Notes: generated by a model not told the origin, from the sequence alone. Positions 15,069 through 24,721 are shown, counted from the stretch's first letter. The stretch: 64,000 bases of DNA from Flavobacterium sp. N1736 (GCF_025947065.1 NZ_CP109994.1:4960001-5024000); one strand, 5' to 3'. Numbers and translations: made by a program.

Positions 15069-17036
15069 ATGAGAATATTCTTTTTTCTATATCTATTAGT
15101 CGTACCTACTTTATTGTTTTCTCAAGAAAAAAAAGGGTCTAAAAGCAATTTAGATATGAATACAAAATATTCAAGTATTACTGATACATTGAAAAAGAAA
15201 GAAGCGAAAATAGCGAAAATCGAACAGTATCAAATTTATACTTTAGAGCACGATACAACTTATGCAGATACTTCTTTAACGCTAAAAAGTGCTTATAGAC
15301 AAAATTATCTTCGTAAGGACAATTTCGGACTTTTGGACTTCCCTAATATTGGACAAACGTATAATACTTTGCAATATAGTTTAACTGATTTTTCGCCTTA
15401 TCCGGAAATTGGCTTTAAGGGTAAACATTTTAGTTATCTTGAAGCTTATGATATTAGATATTACTCGGCAGCGACTCCTTTTACAGAGTTATTTTTTAAT
15501 ACAACTATAAATAAAGGTCAAAACGTAGATTCTTTTATTACGCTGAATACGTCAAAAAACCTTAATTTTTCTATTGCATACAGAGGTTTACGTTCTGAAG
15601 GGAATTATATAAATCAATTGGTAAGTACGGGAAATTTTCGTTTTACAACAAGTTATTTTACAACAGATAAAAGATATATTTTAAACGCTCATTTTACTTC
15701 TCAGGATATTTCAAATGAAGAAAATGGCGGTATAACAACGCCTGAAGATTTTGAAAGTGGAGATCCGGATTTTAAAAACCGTCAGAGACTGCAGGTTTAT
15801 TTAACAGATGCAAAATCATTTTTAAAAGGAACGCGACTGTTTTTCGATCACGCTTTTAGGGTAAATCCAACGGAAGGAAATAATAATTTATATGTAACAC
15901 ATGAGTTTAATTACGAACATAAATTTTTCGAATACAACCAGCCAACAGTTGTTTCTACGGTTGATGGTGTTGCGGTAGAAAGATTTGGTGAATCTTATGT
16001 GGCGAATGGTATAAATGATCAGACGCGTTTTGAAAAATTATATAATAAAGTAGGTCTTGCTTACGAAAATTCACTTTTAGGAAAGTTCAACTTTTTTATA
16101 GATGATTACCGATCAAATTACGATTATAACAGAATCATCTTTAAAAAAGACGGCACTATGGTTCCGGATAATTTATATCTTCAGTTTAATAATGTTGGAG
16201 GTCAATATGAATATCAGAAGAATAAATGGAAAGGCCGATTTTTATATTCAAGATCAGTTACAAATCAATCACTTTCTGATTTGGATGCGAAATTACGTTA
16301 CAATTTAAATGATAAAATACAGTTCGATTTTAGATACCGAAATATCAATAAATTGCCAAATAATAATTATAATCTGTATCAAAGTAGTTTTGTGGATTAT
16401 AACTGGTCGAACGATTTTAAAAACGAAAAAATTAATTCGCTTAGCGCAAATATATATACACCTTGGTTAAATGCAGAGGTTCAATATACAGTTTTAAAAG
16501 ATCATTTGTATTTTGATGATGTTTCTACAGATGCGCAAATTGCGGCTCAGACTCAAATTGTAAGCCCGGCACAATATGGAAATGTAATTAATTATTTGTC
16601 TGTTAAAGCCAATAAGGAGTTTAAATTTGGTCCTTTTGGATTTGATAATACATTTTTATATCAAAAAGTAGATCAGTCTGATTTAGTTTTAAACGTTCCG
16701 GATTTTGTAACCAGAAATACGCTTTATTATTCAAGTTACTTTTTTAAGAAAGCATTGTTTATGCAGACGGGATTAACTTTTAATTATTTTACTGAATATT
16801 ATGGTAATGGTTATAATCCTGTTGTTGGAGAATTTTTTGTTCAGAATGATAAAAAAATTGGAGGATATGCTAACTTTGATTATTATATAAATTTCAGAAT
16901 TCGCCAGACAAGATTTTACTTCAGAGCAGAGCATTTTAATGCTTCTTTTTCTGGAAACAACTATTATTCGGCACCTAATAATCCATATCGTGATTTCGCC
17001 ATCCGATTTGGTTTAGTTTGGAATTTCTTCCAATAA
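15069..17036 (+). CDS. Putative outer-membrane porin (Bacteroidota Porin_10 type)
   Basis: A 655-residue protein with signal peptide MRIFFFLYLLVVPTLLFSQ. A region of about 90 residues follows (KKKEAKIAKIEQYQIY, FPNIGQTYNTLQYS), and then many alternating aromatic/polar segments typical of a beta-barrel (FYFRAEHFNASF, YYINFRIRQTRFYF). It ends in a terminal strand closing with aromatic residues (FGLVWNFFQ), as outer-membrane proteins do. This fits the putative porin family of Bacteroidota. The substrate is unknown. It stands alone, with its own promoter and no SusD-like partner. Confidence 0.82.
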   Translation: MRIFFFLYLLVVPTLLFSQEKKGSKSNLDMNTKYSSITDTLKKKEAKIAKIEQYQIYTLEHDTTYADTSLTLKSAYRQNYLRKDNFGLLDFPNIGQTYNTLQYSLTDFSPYPEIGFKGKHFSYLEAYDIRYYSAATPFTELFFNTTINKGQNVDSFITLNTSKNLNFSIAYRGLRSEGNYINQLVSTGNFRFTTSYFTTDKRYILNAHFTSQDISNEENGGITTPEDFESGDPDFKNRQRLQVYLTDAKSFLKGTRLFFDHAFRVNPTEGNNNLYVTHEFNYEHKFFEYNQPTVVSTVDGVAVERFGESYVANGINDQTRFEKLYNKVGLAYENSLLGKFNFFIDDYRSNYDYNRIIFKKDGTMVPDNLYLQFNNVGGQYEYQKNKWKGRFLYSRSVTNQSLSDLDAKLRYNLNDKIQFDFRYRNINKLPNNNYNLYQSSFVDYNWSNDFKNEKINSLSANIYTPWLNAEVQYTVLKDHLYFDDVSTDAQIAAQTQIVSPAQYGNVINYLSVKANKEFKFGPFGFDNTFLYQKVDQSDLVLNVPDFVTRNTLYYSSYFFKKALFMQTGLTFNYFTEYYGNGYNPVVGEFFVQNDKKIGGYANFDYYINFRIRQTRFYFRAEHFNASFSGNNYYSAPNNPYRDFAIRFGLVWNFFQ

Positions 17037-17084
17037 AATCAGGTTCTTTACTATCTTAAACCAAATAAATTAAATTCATATAAA

Positions 17085-18446
17085 ATGGACTTTTCAAATA
17101 ATATTTTAGAAACAATTGGTAATACGCCATTAGTAAAACTCAACAAAATTGTTGCTGAAATCGATGCGTTAGTATTGGCAAAAGTCGAAACTTTTAATCC
17201 CGGAAATTCTGTAAAAGACAGAATGGCGGTAAAAATGATTGAAGATGCTGAGGCTGATGGCCGTTTAAAACCGGGCGGAACTATTATAGAAGGAACTTCG
17301 GGTAATACCGGAATGGGATTGGCGCTTGTAGCGATCATAAAAGGATATAAATTAATTTGTGTAATATCAGACAAACAATCTAAAGAGAAAATGGATATTT
17401 TGCGTGCCGTTGGTGCCAAAGTAGTAGTTTGTCCAACAGATGTTGAACCAACAGATCCACGTTCTTACTATTCGGTTTCAAAACGTTTGGCAGAGGAAAC
17501 ACCAAATTCATGGTATGTTAACCAATATGATAATATGTCGAACTCATTGGCACATTATGAGCAAACGGGACCTGAAATCTGGAGACAAACGGATGGAAAA
17601 ATTACTCATTTTGTTGTTGGAGTAGGAACGGGAGGAACAATTTCGGGAGTTGGAAAATATTTGAAAGAGAAAAACCCGAATATTAAAATTTGGGGAATTG
17701 ATACTTATGGTTCTGTTTTTAAAAAATATCATGAAACCGGAATTTTTGATGAAAATGAAATTTACTCTTATATCACGGAAGGAATTGGAGAAGATATTTT
17801 GCCTAAAAATGTTGACTTTTCTTTAATTGACGGATTTACTAAAGTTACGGATAAAGATGCTGCGGTTTATACGAGAAAAATTGCTCTTGAAGAAGCTATT
17901 TTTGTTGGAAATTCTGCCGGTGCCTGTATTAAAGGATTATTACAGTTAAAAGAACATTTCAAGCCTGAAGATGTTGTTGTAGTGCTTTTTCACGATTCAG
18001 GAAGCCGTTATGTGGGTAAAATGTTTAATGACGACTGGATGCGTGAACGTGGTTTTTTAGAAGAAAACATTACCAAGGCCGAAGATGTTATTAAAGATCA
18101 TATTGATAAAGAATTAATTGTTGTTCGTACAGAAGAATTGGTTTCGCATGCGATTGAACGTATGCGTAAATATAAAATCTCGCAAATTCCGGTGGTAGAT
18201 ATTAACGGATTTGTTGGTTCTGTTGATGAAACAGATTTGTTTAGAAGTTATGTTGCCGATAAAAATGTTGCCGAAAAACCAATTAAAGAAGTAATGGGCA
18301 AACCTTTCCCGATTGTAAAATTAGGAACTACAATCGAAGAAGTTTCTAAGTTGTTTACCAAAGAAAATGACGCTGTTTTGGTAGAACTTGGAAATGGAAA
18401 ACATCATATTATTACAAAATATGATATTATTGGATCGATAAAATAA
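17085..18446 (+). CDS. Cystathionine beta-synthase-like PLP enzyme with CBS domains
   Basis: A 453-residue protein: a fold-type II PLP domain (about 1-325) and a C-terminal pair of CBS domains (about 340-453, IPVVDINGFVGSVDETDLF, HHIITKYDIIG). The PLP lysine is Lys44 in NPGNSVKDRMAVK; EGTSGNTGMGLA and GTGGTISGVGKYLK bind substrate and phosphate. Without the N-terminal haem region of animal CBS it resembles bacterial cystathionine beta-synthases, joining homocysteine to serine; cysteine synthase activity is an alternative. The CBS pair suggests allosteric control by an adenosyl ligand. A terminator follows. Confidence 0.88.
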   Translation: MDFSNNILETIGNTPLVKLNKIVAEIDALVLAKVETFNPGNSVKDRMAVKMIEDAEADGRLKPGGTIIEGTSGNTGMGLALVAIIKGYKLICVISDKQSKEKMDILRAVGAKVVVCPTDVEPTDPRSYYSVSKRLAEETPNSWYVNQYDNMSNSLAHYEQTGPEIWRQTDGKITHFVVGVGTGGTISGVGKYLKEKNPNIKIWGIDTYGSVFKKYHETGIFDENEIYSYITEGIGEDILPKNVDFSLIDGFTKVTDKDAAVYTRKIALEEAIFVGNSAGACIKGLLQLKEHFKPEDVVVVLFHDSGSRYVGKMFNDDWMRERGFLEENITKAEDVIKDHIDKELIVVRTEELVSHAIERMRKYKISQIPVVDINGFVGSVDETDLFRSYVADKNVAEKPIKEVMGKPFPIVKLGTTIEEVSKLFTKENDAVLVELGNGKHHIITKYDIIGSIK

Positions 18447-18466
18447 GATAATTTTAATACCGTTAT

Positions 18467-18512
18467 AAATCCATAAATCTAGTTTTAAGCCAATTAGATT
18501 TATGGATTTTTT
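18467..18512 (+). terminator. Terminator after the CBS-like gene
   Basis: Perfect 15-base arms AAATCCATAAATCTA and TAGATTTATGGATTT with a 13-base loop, followed by T residues. It also covers an in-frame upstream ATG (18502) of the next gene, which argues against that start. Confidence 0.7.
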
Positions 18513-18531
18513 TAGCTTAATATATTTAATA

Positions 18532-19014
18532 ATGAATTTTACCGCCATAGATTTTGAAACTGCAACCGGATATCATCCTTGCTCTGTTGGAATTGTTACT
18601 GTCGAAAATGGAATAATTACGGATGAGTTTGTTACTTTAATTAAACCGCCTAATAATCAATATAATCCATATACGATTCAGGTTCATGGTATTTATCCTC
18701 GTGATACTGTAAACGCAAAATCATTTACGCAAGTATATCCTGAAATCGAAAGACGTTTGAGAAATAGAGTTGTAGTGGCTCATAATGAAAGCTTTGACCG
18801 TAATGTTTTAATGAAATCAATGGCTCTTTATGGGTTGCGATATGAAGATTTAAATATTGCTTTGAAATGGGAATGCACGGTTAAAATTTATAAAGCAAAA
18901 GGTTTAAAACCTACAAAGCTGAGTGATTGCTGTCGCGAAATGAAGATTCAGTTAAACCACCACGAAGCTTTATCTGATGCGCGCGCATGTGCTAAATTGT
19001 ATATGCTGCGATAA
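18532..19014 (+). CDS. DnaQ-like 3'-5' exonuclease (DEDDh)
   Basis: A 160-residue single-domain nuclease. Exo I is FTAIDFETATG (Asp and Glu), Exo II is VVAHNESFDRNVL (Asp), and Exo III is NHHEALSDARACAKLY (His and Asp), which makes it a DEDDh enzyme of the DNA polymerase III epsilon / RNase T class. I choose the ATG at 18532, next to the first catalytic motif; the ATG at 18502 lies in the terminator of the preceding gene. The substrate may be DNA or RNA; with no partner domain this cannot be settled from sequence. Confidence 0.85.
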   Translation: MNFTAIDFETATGYHPCSVGIVTVENGIITDEFVTLIKPPNNQYNPYTIQVHGIYPRDTVNAKSFTQVYPEIERRLRNRVVVAHNESFDRNVLMKSMALYGLRYEDLNIALKWECTVKIYKAKGLKPTKLSDCCREMKIQLNHHEALSDARACAKLYMLR

Positions 19015-19090
19015 TTAAAATATTAATTTGTAGGATTAATATTATTTTATCTAATTTTAGGCTTTTATAAATTTTATATAAGCCCATAAA

Positions 19091-20365
19091 ATGAAAGAAG
19101 ATTTTCTTCATTATCTCTGGAAATTCAAAAAGTTTGATACATTGAATTTGAGAACTACCCGCAACGAGCAAATTACGATTATAAAATCCGGAGATTATTT
19201 AGAACTTTCAGGTCCTGATTTTTTTAATGCTCAGATTAAAATTGGAAATCAAAAATGGGCGGGCAATATTGAAATTCATTTAAAATCTTCAGATTGGTAC
19301 GTGCATGGTCACGAAAAAGATAGTGCTTATGAAAATGTTATTTTGCATATCGTTTGGGAGCATGACATCGAAATCTTCAGAAAAAATAATACCGAAATTC
19401 CTGTTTTAGTTTTAAAAGATTATGTTTCTAAAGAAATAATAAACAATTACAATGCATTATTAAACCCTAAATCATGGATATTTTGCGAGAAGCAAATTGC
19501 CGGAATTGATGATTTTGTTTTTAAAAATTGGCAGGAAAGATTATTCTTTGAGCGATTAGAACGCAAATCAAAATTTATATACGATTTACTGGAAGAAACA
19601 AATCAGGATTGGGAAGCCGTTTTGTTTTGTCTCTTTGCTAAGAATTTCGGTTTAAATACCAACGGAAATTCATTTTTGCAAATTGCCAAATCAATTCCAT
19701 TTACAATTATTCGAAAAGAAAGCTTTGAAGCCGAAAATCTTGAAGCATTGCTTTTAGGCATGTCAGGTTTATTAGATTTTGAGAAGGAAGATGTTTATTT
19801 TAAAGATTTGAAAATCAGATATTTTTATCTCTTGCATAAATACCAAATAGATAAAGTTTATACAGATCCTGTTGCGTTTTTTAAGCACCGTCCGGATAAT
19901 TTTCCAACAATAAGACTTTCGCAATTAGCAAGTTTATATAACAAACATCAAAATCTGTTTTCTAAAATTATTGAGGCAAAATCTGTTGAAAATATTTATA
20001 AACTGCTGGATGTTTCGGCCAGTTTATATTGGCAAAACCATTATCAGTTTGATAAAGAAAGTCCGAAGAAATCAAAACCGTTATCAAAATCCTTTATTGA
20101 TTTACTGATTATAAATACAATTATTCCTATTCAGTTTGCTTATTCAGGTATTATGGGAGAATCAATTTCAGAAGATTTAATTGTATTATTAAATGGGGTT
20201 TCTCCCGAGAAGAATTCTATTATAGATAAATTTAATTCCTTGAATGTTTTTTCAAAAAATGCTTTTGACACGCAATCTTTATTACAGCTTAAAAATGAAT
20301 ATTGCAATCAAAAAGCGTGTTTGAAATGCGCAGTAGGAATGGAATTACTGAGGAATGATAATTAG
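19091..20365 (+). CDS. DUF2851 family protein
   Basis: A 424-residue protein matching DUF2851, a Bacteroidota family of unknown function. The N-terminal third carries the conserved GPDFFNAQIKIGNQKWAGNI, EIHLKSSDWYVHGHEKDSAY and VILHIVWEHD. The rest is mostly helical. Near the C-terminus a cysteine cluster, YCNQKACLKCAVG, may bind a metal. No signal peptide or membrane segment is seen. It lies downstream of an exonuclease gene and upstream of a PspC-domain gene, with no clear operon. Confidence 0.85.
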   Translation: MKEDFLHYLWKFKKFDTLNLRTTRNEQITIIKSGDYLELSGPDFFNAQIKIGNQKWAGNIEIHLKSSDWYVHGHEKDSAYENVILHIVWEHDIEIFRKNNTEIPVLVLKDYVSKEIINNYNALLNPKSWIFCEKQIAGIDDFVFKNWQERLFFERLERKSKFIYDLLEETNQDWEAVLFCLFAKNFGLNTNGNSFLQIAKSIPFTIIRKESFEAENLEALLLGMSGLLDFEKEDVYFKDLKIRYFYLLHKYQIDKVYTDPVAFFKHRPDNFPTIRLSQLASLYNKHQNLFSKIIEAKSVENIYKLLDVSASLYWQNHYQFDKESPKKSKPLSKSFIDLLIINTIIPIQFAYSGIMGESISEDLIVLLNGVSPEKNSIIDKFNSLNVFSKNAFDTQSLLQLKNEYCNQKACLKCAVGMELLRNDN

Positions 20366-20441
20366 ATAATTAGAAAATGGGGCAATTAGATAATTTTGTA
20401 CTTTTGGGGTTATTATCTGAGTGAAGTTGTAATAATTATTA

Positions 20442-20490
20442 TCCTGAGCGAAGTCGAAGGATAAAATCTAAAATCTAAAATCTAAAATCA
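20442..20490 (+). repeat. Composite repeat before the PspC-domain gene
   Basis: Begins TCCTGAGCGAAGTCGAAGGA, a repeat core common in Flavobacterium intergenic DNA, and continues with three units of TAAAATC/AAATCTAAAATC, ending 2 bases before the ATG at 20493. Confidence 0.7.
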
Positions 20491-20492
20491 AT

Positions 20493-20720
20493 ATGTCAGC
20501 TATTTTAAGACTTAAATTTTTCTTTGAAAAATACGGATTTCATGTTTCATCCAGATTAGCGGATAAACTGGGAATGCGTGTTACAAGCGTACGATTGTTT
20601 TTTATTTATATCTCGTTTGTAACGGCGGGTTTAGGTTTTGGTATTTACCTGACATTAGCTTTTTGGATTCGTCTAAAAGATTTAATTCGTGCAAAACGAA
20701 CCTCAGTTTTTGATTTGTAA
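20493..20720 (+). CDS. PspC-domain membrane protein
   Basis: A 75-residue protein: an N-terminal segment LRLKFFFEKYGFHVSSRLADKLGMRVTSVRLFF typical of the PspC domain, then one membrane helix (about 38-60, IYISFVTAGLGFGIYLTLAFW), then a basic tail. PspC proteins sense or respond to envelope stress in some bacteria. Here no other psp genes are near, so a specific role is not shown. It is small but the domain is clear. Confidence 0.8.
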   Translation: MSAILRLKFFFEKYGFHVSSRLADKLGMRVTSVRLFFIYISFVTAGLGFGIYLTLAFWIRLKDLIRAKRTSVFDL

Positions 20721-20738
20721 TTTAAAATTTGACATAAA

Positions 20739-20764
20739 AAAAGCCCCTTAATTAAGGGGCTTTT
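20739..20764. terminator. Bidirectional terminator, pspC-like / permease
   Basis: Perfect palindrome with 13-base arms AAAAGCCCCTTAA / TTAAGGGGCTTTT between convergent genes. Confidence 0.85.
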
Positions 20765-20774
20765 CATTTATTTT

Positions 20775-22280
20775 TTATTCTTCTATTTCTTGTGGTCCGT
20801 TTAGTTTTGCTCGTTTTTTACTGTAAGCAAAATATACGATAATCCCTAAAGTTCCCCAGATCAAGAAGGCAATCCATGTTTCGTGTCTTACTTGCGTCAT
20901 TAAGAATAAGTTAAAACATACACCTAAAGTTCCAACCAAATAAACAGCAGGAGTTCTGTAATGTCTTTCTAATTCAGGTTTTTTGTAACGTAAAATCATT
21001 ACAGCAACACATACCATTCCAAAAGCTAATAATGTTCCCATACTACACATTTCGCTTACTTTCTCAATAGGAGTAAGTGCAGCAACAATAGATATGATAG
21101 TACCAACCAGGTAAGTACTTTTATATGGTGTTTTGAAGTTATGGTGTAATTTGCTAAAAAATGGAGGTAATAAGCCATCTCTTGACATTCCTAAGAATAT
21201 ACGGGTCTGACCTAACATCATCACTAACATTACAGAAGTTAAACCAGCCGTTGCAGCAATGGTTATAATAAATACAGCCCACGTTAATCCGTTTTCACTA
21301 AACGCAGATGCTACAGGAGCCGCTTTGTCTAATTGATCGTAATGAACCATTCCTGTTAATACTAATGAAACTAAAATGTAAAGAATTGTACAAATTATTA
21401 AGGAAGCAATAATAGCAAATGGTACATCTTTTTTAGGATTAATTGCTTCACCAGCCTGAGTTGATACAGCATCAAAACCAATATAAGCGAAAAATACAAT
21501 TGTTGCAGCTGTTAAAACACCTCCAAAACCAAAATTCATTTTCCCTGTTAAATTTCCAAGATGATCCACCGCCGGAACTTCAGCAGGAATAAAAGGATGC
21601 CAATTGTCAACATTAATGTAAAAAGCACCGCAAATAATTACAAAAAGAACTACAGCAATTTTTACAATTACAATAATATTATTTGTACTTGCAGCTTCTT
21701 TAATTCCTTTAACAAGAATCGCAGTTACAACCCATGTAATCAAGAATGCAGGTAAATTAAAAGCAAATGTTGGAATGTCAATTAAGTCATTAGGAAATGC
21801 GATATTGTGTTCTCTGATTTTTTCTGTGGCTGTGGCTAAATCATTGCAGAGCCAAATGGGGATCTCGATTCCGAATAAATGAATGAGTTTTACAAAATAA
21901 CCACTCCACGCAACGGCGACAGTGGTGGCACCCATCATATATTCCAGAATAAGGTTCCATCCAATGAACCAGGCAAAAATTTCACCTATCGTTCCGTATG
22001 CATACGCATAAGCAGATCCTTCTACAGGTAATACCGAAGCAAATTCAGCATAACATAAAGAAGCAAATAAACAGCCTATACCGGCAATAACGAATGATAA
22101 AGCTAAAGCAGGACCAGCAAAATCGTGGGCAGCGATACCAGTTAAAGTGAAGATTCCTCCACCTATAATTGCACCAATTCCCAACGAAGTTAGCCCCCAC
22201 CTTGTAAGAACTCTTTTTAAATCACTTTTTTTCATATCAGCTTCAAAAGCTGATATTGGTTTAACTCTCCAAATTGACAT
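20775..22280 (-). CDS. APC-family cationic amino acid permease
   Basis: A 501-residue inner-membrane transporter with about twelve hydrophobic segments. The first helix carries the APC signature SLGIGAIIGGGIFTLTGIAA, followed by FVIAGIGCLFASLCYAEFAS and GSAYAYAYGTIGE. The length and motifs fit the cationic amino acid transporter (CAT) branch of the APC superfamily. The substrate cannot be fixed from sequence. A -7 box (22312-22319) lies 32 bases upstream, and a shared terminator lies at its 3' end. A second, more SteT-like permease is at 57417-58829. Confidence 0.88.
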   Translation of the reverse strand: MSIWRVKPISAFEADMKKSDLKRVLTRWGLTSLGIGAIIGGGIFTLTGIAAHDFAGPALALSFVIAGIGCLFASLCYAEFASVLPVEGSAYAYAYGTIGEIFAWFIGWNLILEYMMGATTVAVAWSGYFVKLIHLFGIEIPIWLCNDLATATEKIREHNIAFPNDLIDIPTFAFNLPAFLITWVVTAILVKGIKEAASTNNIIVIVKIAVVLFVIICGAFYINVDNWHPFIPAEVPAVDHLGNLTGKMNFGFGGVLTAATIVFFAYIGFDAVSTQAGEAINPKKDVPFAIIASLIICTILYILVSLVLTGMVHYDQLDKAAPVASAFSENGLTWAVFIITIAATAGLTSVMLVMMLGQTRIFLGMSRDGLLPPFFSKLHHNFKTPYKSTYLVGTIISIVAALTPIEKVSEMCSMGTLLAFGMVCVAVMILRYKKPELERHYRTPAVYLVGTLGVCFNLFLMTQVRHETWIAFLIWGTLGIIVYFAYSKKRAKLNGPQEIEE

Positions 22281-22311
22281 ACTATATTAGTGGTTTATTG
22301 TTATTAAGCTC

Positions 22312-22319
22312 CAAATGTA
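22312..22319 (-). promoter_or_regulatory. -7 box of the permease gene
   Basis: Minus strand TACATTTG matches TAnnTTTG, 32 bases before the start codon. Confidence 0.5.
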
Positions 22320-22512
22320 TCGTTTTTTATAAAAAATAAAAACAATTACATGAGTTTAAGTTATAAAATCTTCAAAATTAATATTAGATCAACCGAAATT
22401 CTGTACTAACAACTCCATTCTGTCAACTTTACTTGCTAAAAAATGCATTATGTATTTTTTTTAAAATTATAATTATTTAGTATTTTTCTTATAAATAAGA
22501 TCTTTTTTGACT

Positions 22513-22520
22513 TAATTTTG
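22513..22520 (+). promoter_or_regulatory. -7 box before the helix-hairpin-helix gene
   Basis: TAATTTTG matches TAnnTTTG, 28 bases before the ATG at 22548. No -33 TTG at the usual spacing. Confidence 0.4.
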
Positions 22521-22547
22521 ATTTTTTAAAAATTGAAAAGTTATCAA

Positions 22548-23438
22548 ATGATTAATTTAAGATCCGTTACACATTATTTTAAGTTTACAAAGCAGCAACG
22601 AACAGGTATAGTTTTACTATTTGCAATTATTATAGCATTGCAAATCGTATATTTTGTTGTTGACTTTTCGATTCCGGAGAAAACTTTTCCTCAAGAACAA
22701 CAATGGCTTTCTGTGCAATCTGAAATAGATTCTTTAAAAACAGTAAAATACAATGCTGTACCTAAGATATATACTTTTAATCCAAACTTTATTTCAGATT
22801 ATAAAGGGTATAAACTGGGAATGTCAGTTCAGGAAATAGATCGATTATTGAATTTTCGAAAAGAAAATAAATATGTGAATTCAGCAAAAGAATTTCAGGA
22901 AGTAACTAAAATCTCCGATTCGTTATTAGCTGTTATTTCTCCACTCTTTAAATTTCCGGATTGGACTCAAAATAAAAAATCATTTAAAACAGATCGGGCA
23001 GAATATGTCCGCAAAGAATATCCTAAAAAAGAAAAAATAGTTTTATTAGATATTAATGAAGCAACTCAGGAAGATTTAATGAAAATATTTGGTATTGGTG
23101 AAGCTTTGTCATTTCGAATATTAAAGCAAAAAGAAATTTTGGGAGGTTTTGTTTCTATGGAACAAATGAAAGATGTTTGGGGACTTTCGCCGGAAGTTCT
23201 TTTTGAATTGAATACACATTTTAAGATTTTAACTGTGCCAAATTTTAAAAAGATCGCCATAAATGATGCTTCTTTAAAAGAACTGGCACAGTTTCCATAT
23301 TTCAGATATGCCTTGGCAAAACAAATTGTAACTTATCGCAGTATGAACGGAAATTTTAAAAATATTGAAGATTTAGCAAAAATTAAAGATTTTCCTGTTG
23401 ATAAAGCAAAAATAATTAGTTTATATTTGGAGTTCTAA
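22548..23438 (+). CDS. Membrane-anchored helix-hairpin-helix protein (ComEA-like)
   Basis: A 296-residue protein. After a basic N-terminus there is one membrane helix (about 19-42, GIVLLFAIIIALQIVYFVVD). The outer part holds several helix-hairpin-helix repeats: LDINEATQEDLMKIFGIGEA in the ComEA-like form, then INDASLKELAQFPYFRYALA and FKNIEDLAKIKDFPVDKAKI. This resembles DNA-binding ComEA-type proteins, although ComEA itself is shorter with one HhH pair. I choose the ATG at 22548 over an in-frame TTG at 22533. The acyl-CoA dehydrogenase gene starts 13 bases after its stop. Confidence 0.82.
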   Translation: MINLRSVTHYFKFTKQQRTGIVLLFAIIIALQIVYFVVDFSIPEKTFPQEQQWLSVQSEIDSLKTVKYNAVPKIYTFNPNFISDYKGYKLGMSVQEIDRLLNFRKENKYVNSAKEFQEVTKISDSLLAVISPLFKFPDWTQNKKSFKTDRAEYVRKEYPKKEKIVLLDINEATQEDLMKIFGIGEALSFRILKQKEILGGFVSMEQMKDVWGLSPEVLFELNTHFKILTVPNFKKIAINDASLKELAQFPYFRYALAKQIVTYRSMNGNFKNIEDLAKIKDFPVDKAKIISLYLEF

Positions 23439-23451
23439 AAAATAGAGTACA

Positions 23452-24594
23452 ATGAATTTTGAATATAATGAAACGCAATCAATGATTGCTCAGTCAATAA
23501 AAGAGTTTGCTGAAAAGAATATCAGACCTAATATAATGGAATGGGATGAAGCACAAATTTTTCCTGTCGATTTATTTAAAAAATTAGGAGAAATGGGTTT
23601 TATGGGTGTTTTAGTACCAGAAGAATATGGAGGTTCAGGATTGGGATACCATGAATATATCACCGTTATAGAAGAAATCTCAAAAGTAGATCCTTCAATC
23701 GGACTTTCTGTTGCGGCTCATAATTCTTTATGTACCAATCATATTTTGACTTTTGGAAATGAAGAACAAAAGAAAAAATGGCTGCCAAAATTGGCAACTG
23801 CTGAATATATAGGAGCATGGGGTTTAACAGAACATAATACAGGATCTGATGCCGGTGGAATGAATACAACCGCTGTAAAAGATGGTGATTCCTGGATTGT
23901 AAACGGAGCAAAGAATTTTATTACGCATGCAATTTCTGGAGATATTGCAGTTGTAATTGTTCGCACAGGAGAAAAAGGCGATTCGAAAGGAATGACAGCT
24001 TTTGTTTTTGAAAAAGGAATGCCGGGATTTACATCAGGAAAAAAAGAAAATAAATTAGGAATGCGTGCCAGTGAAACAGCCGAATTGGTTTTTGATAGCT
24101 GCCGTATACCTGATGCAAATAGATTAGGAGAAGTAGGACAAGGATTTGTTCAGGCTATGAAAATATTAGATGGAGGGCGAATTTCTATTGGTGCTTTATC
24201 ACTTGGAATTTCAAAAGGAGCGTATGAAGCTGCTTTGAAATACTCGAAAGAAAGACATCAATTTGGACAGCCTATTAGTAGTTTTCAGGGAATTTCATTT
24301 AAATTGGCTGATATGGCAACTGAAATTGAAGCTTCGGAATTGTTGTTGCACAAAGCAGCATTCTTAAAACAGCAGCATAAACCTGTTACAACGCTTGGTG
24401 CAATGGCAAAAATGTATGCTTCTGAAGCCTGTGTAAAAATTGCAAATGAAGCAATTCAAATTCATGGTGGTTATGGATACACAAAAGATTTTCCTGTAGA
24501 GAAATTTTACAGAGATTCTAAATTATGTACAATTGGAGAAGGAACTACTGAGATTCAAAAAATAGTTATCGCCAGAAATTTGCTGAAAGAGTAA
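23452..24594 (+). CDS. Acyl-CoA dehydrogenase
   Basis: FAD enzyme of 380 residues that makes the alpha-beta double bond in acyl-CoA during fatty-acid or branched amino acid breakdown. It has WGLTEHNTGSDAGG and WIVNGAKNFITHA, the FAD-contact helix ALKYSKERHQFGQPI, and the C-terminal GGYGYTKDFPVEKFYRD and IGEGTTEIQKIVIARNLL, whose Glu is the usual catalytic base of short-chain members. The length is typical. It is closely spaced behind the helix-hairpin-helix gene, so probably cotranscribed, without an obvious functional link. Confidence 0.93.
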   Translation: MNFEYNETQSMIAQSIKEFAEKNIRPNIMEWDEAQIFPVDLFKKLGEMGFMGVLVPEEYGGSGLGYHEYITVIEEISKVDPSIGLSVAAHNSLCTNHILTFGNEEQKKKWLPKLATAEYIGAWGLTEHNTGSDAGGMNTTAVKDGDSWIVNGAKNFITHAISGDIAVVIVRTGEKGDSKGMTAFVFEKGMPGFTSGKKENKLGMRASETAELVFDSCRIPDANRLGEVGQGFVQAMKILDGGRISIGALSLGISKGAYEAALKYSKERHQFGQPISSFQGISFKLADMATEIEASELLLHKAAFLKQQHKPVTTLGAMAKMYASEACVKIANEAIQIHGGYGYTKDFPVEKFYRDSKLCTIGEGTTEIQKIVIARNLLKE

Positions 24595-24595
24595 T

Positions 24596-24665
24596 CTCAG
24601 TTTACAGTCTCAGTAACCAGTAATTGAGACTGTAAACTGTAAACTGAGACTGCAAACCGAGACTA
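24596..24665 (+). repeat. Intergenic repeat of the CAGTCTCAGT family
   Basis: CTCAGTTTACAGTCTCA (24596-24612) pairs with TGAGACTGTAAACTG (24625-24639), followed by a further GAGACTGCAAACCGAGAC unit. It starts one base after the acyl-CoA dehydrogenase stop and can form a hairpin without a T-run. Confidence 0.7.
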
Positions 24666-24721
24666 TAAAATATTTTCAAAAATAATTAATAATTTATAAC
24701 TCATAATTAATAATTAATACA

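Noticed and set aside
18502..18531. Upstream ATG for the exonuclease gene
   Set aside because: It lies inside the terminator hairpin of the previous gene, and the family starts next to the first catalytic motif at 18532.
20442..20490. Possible CRISPR-like array of AAATCTAAAATC units
   Set aside because: The units are 7 bases long, directly adjacent, with no unique spacers and no cas genes in the window.
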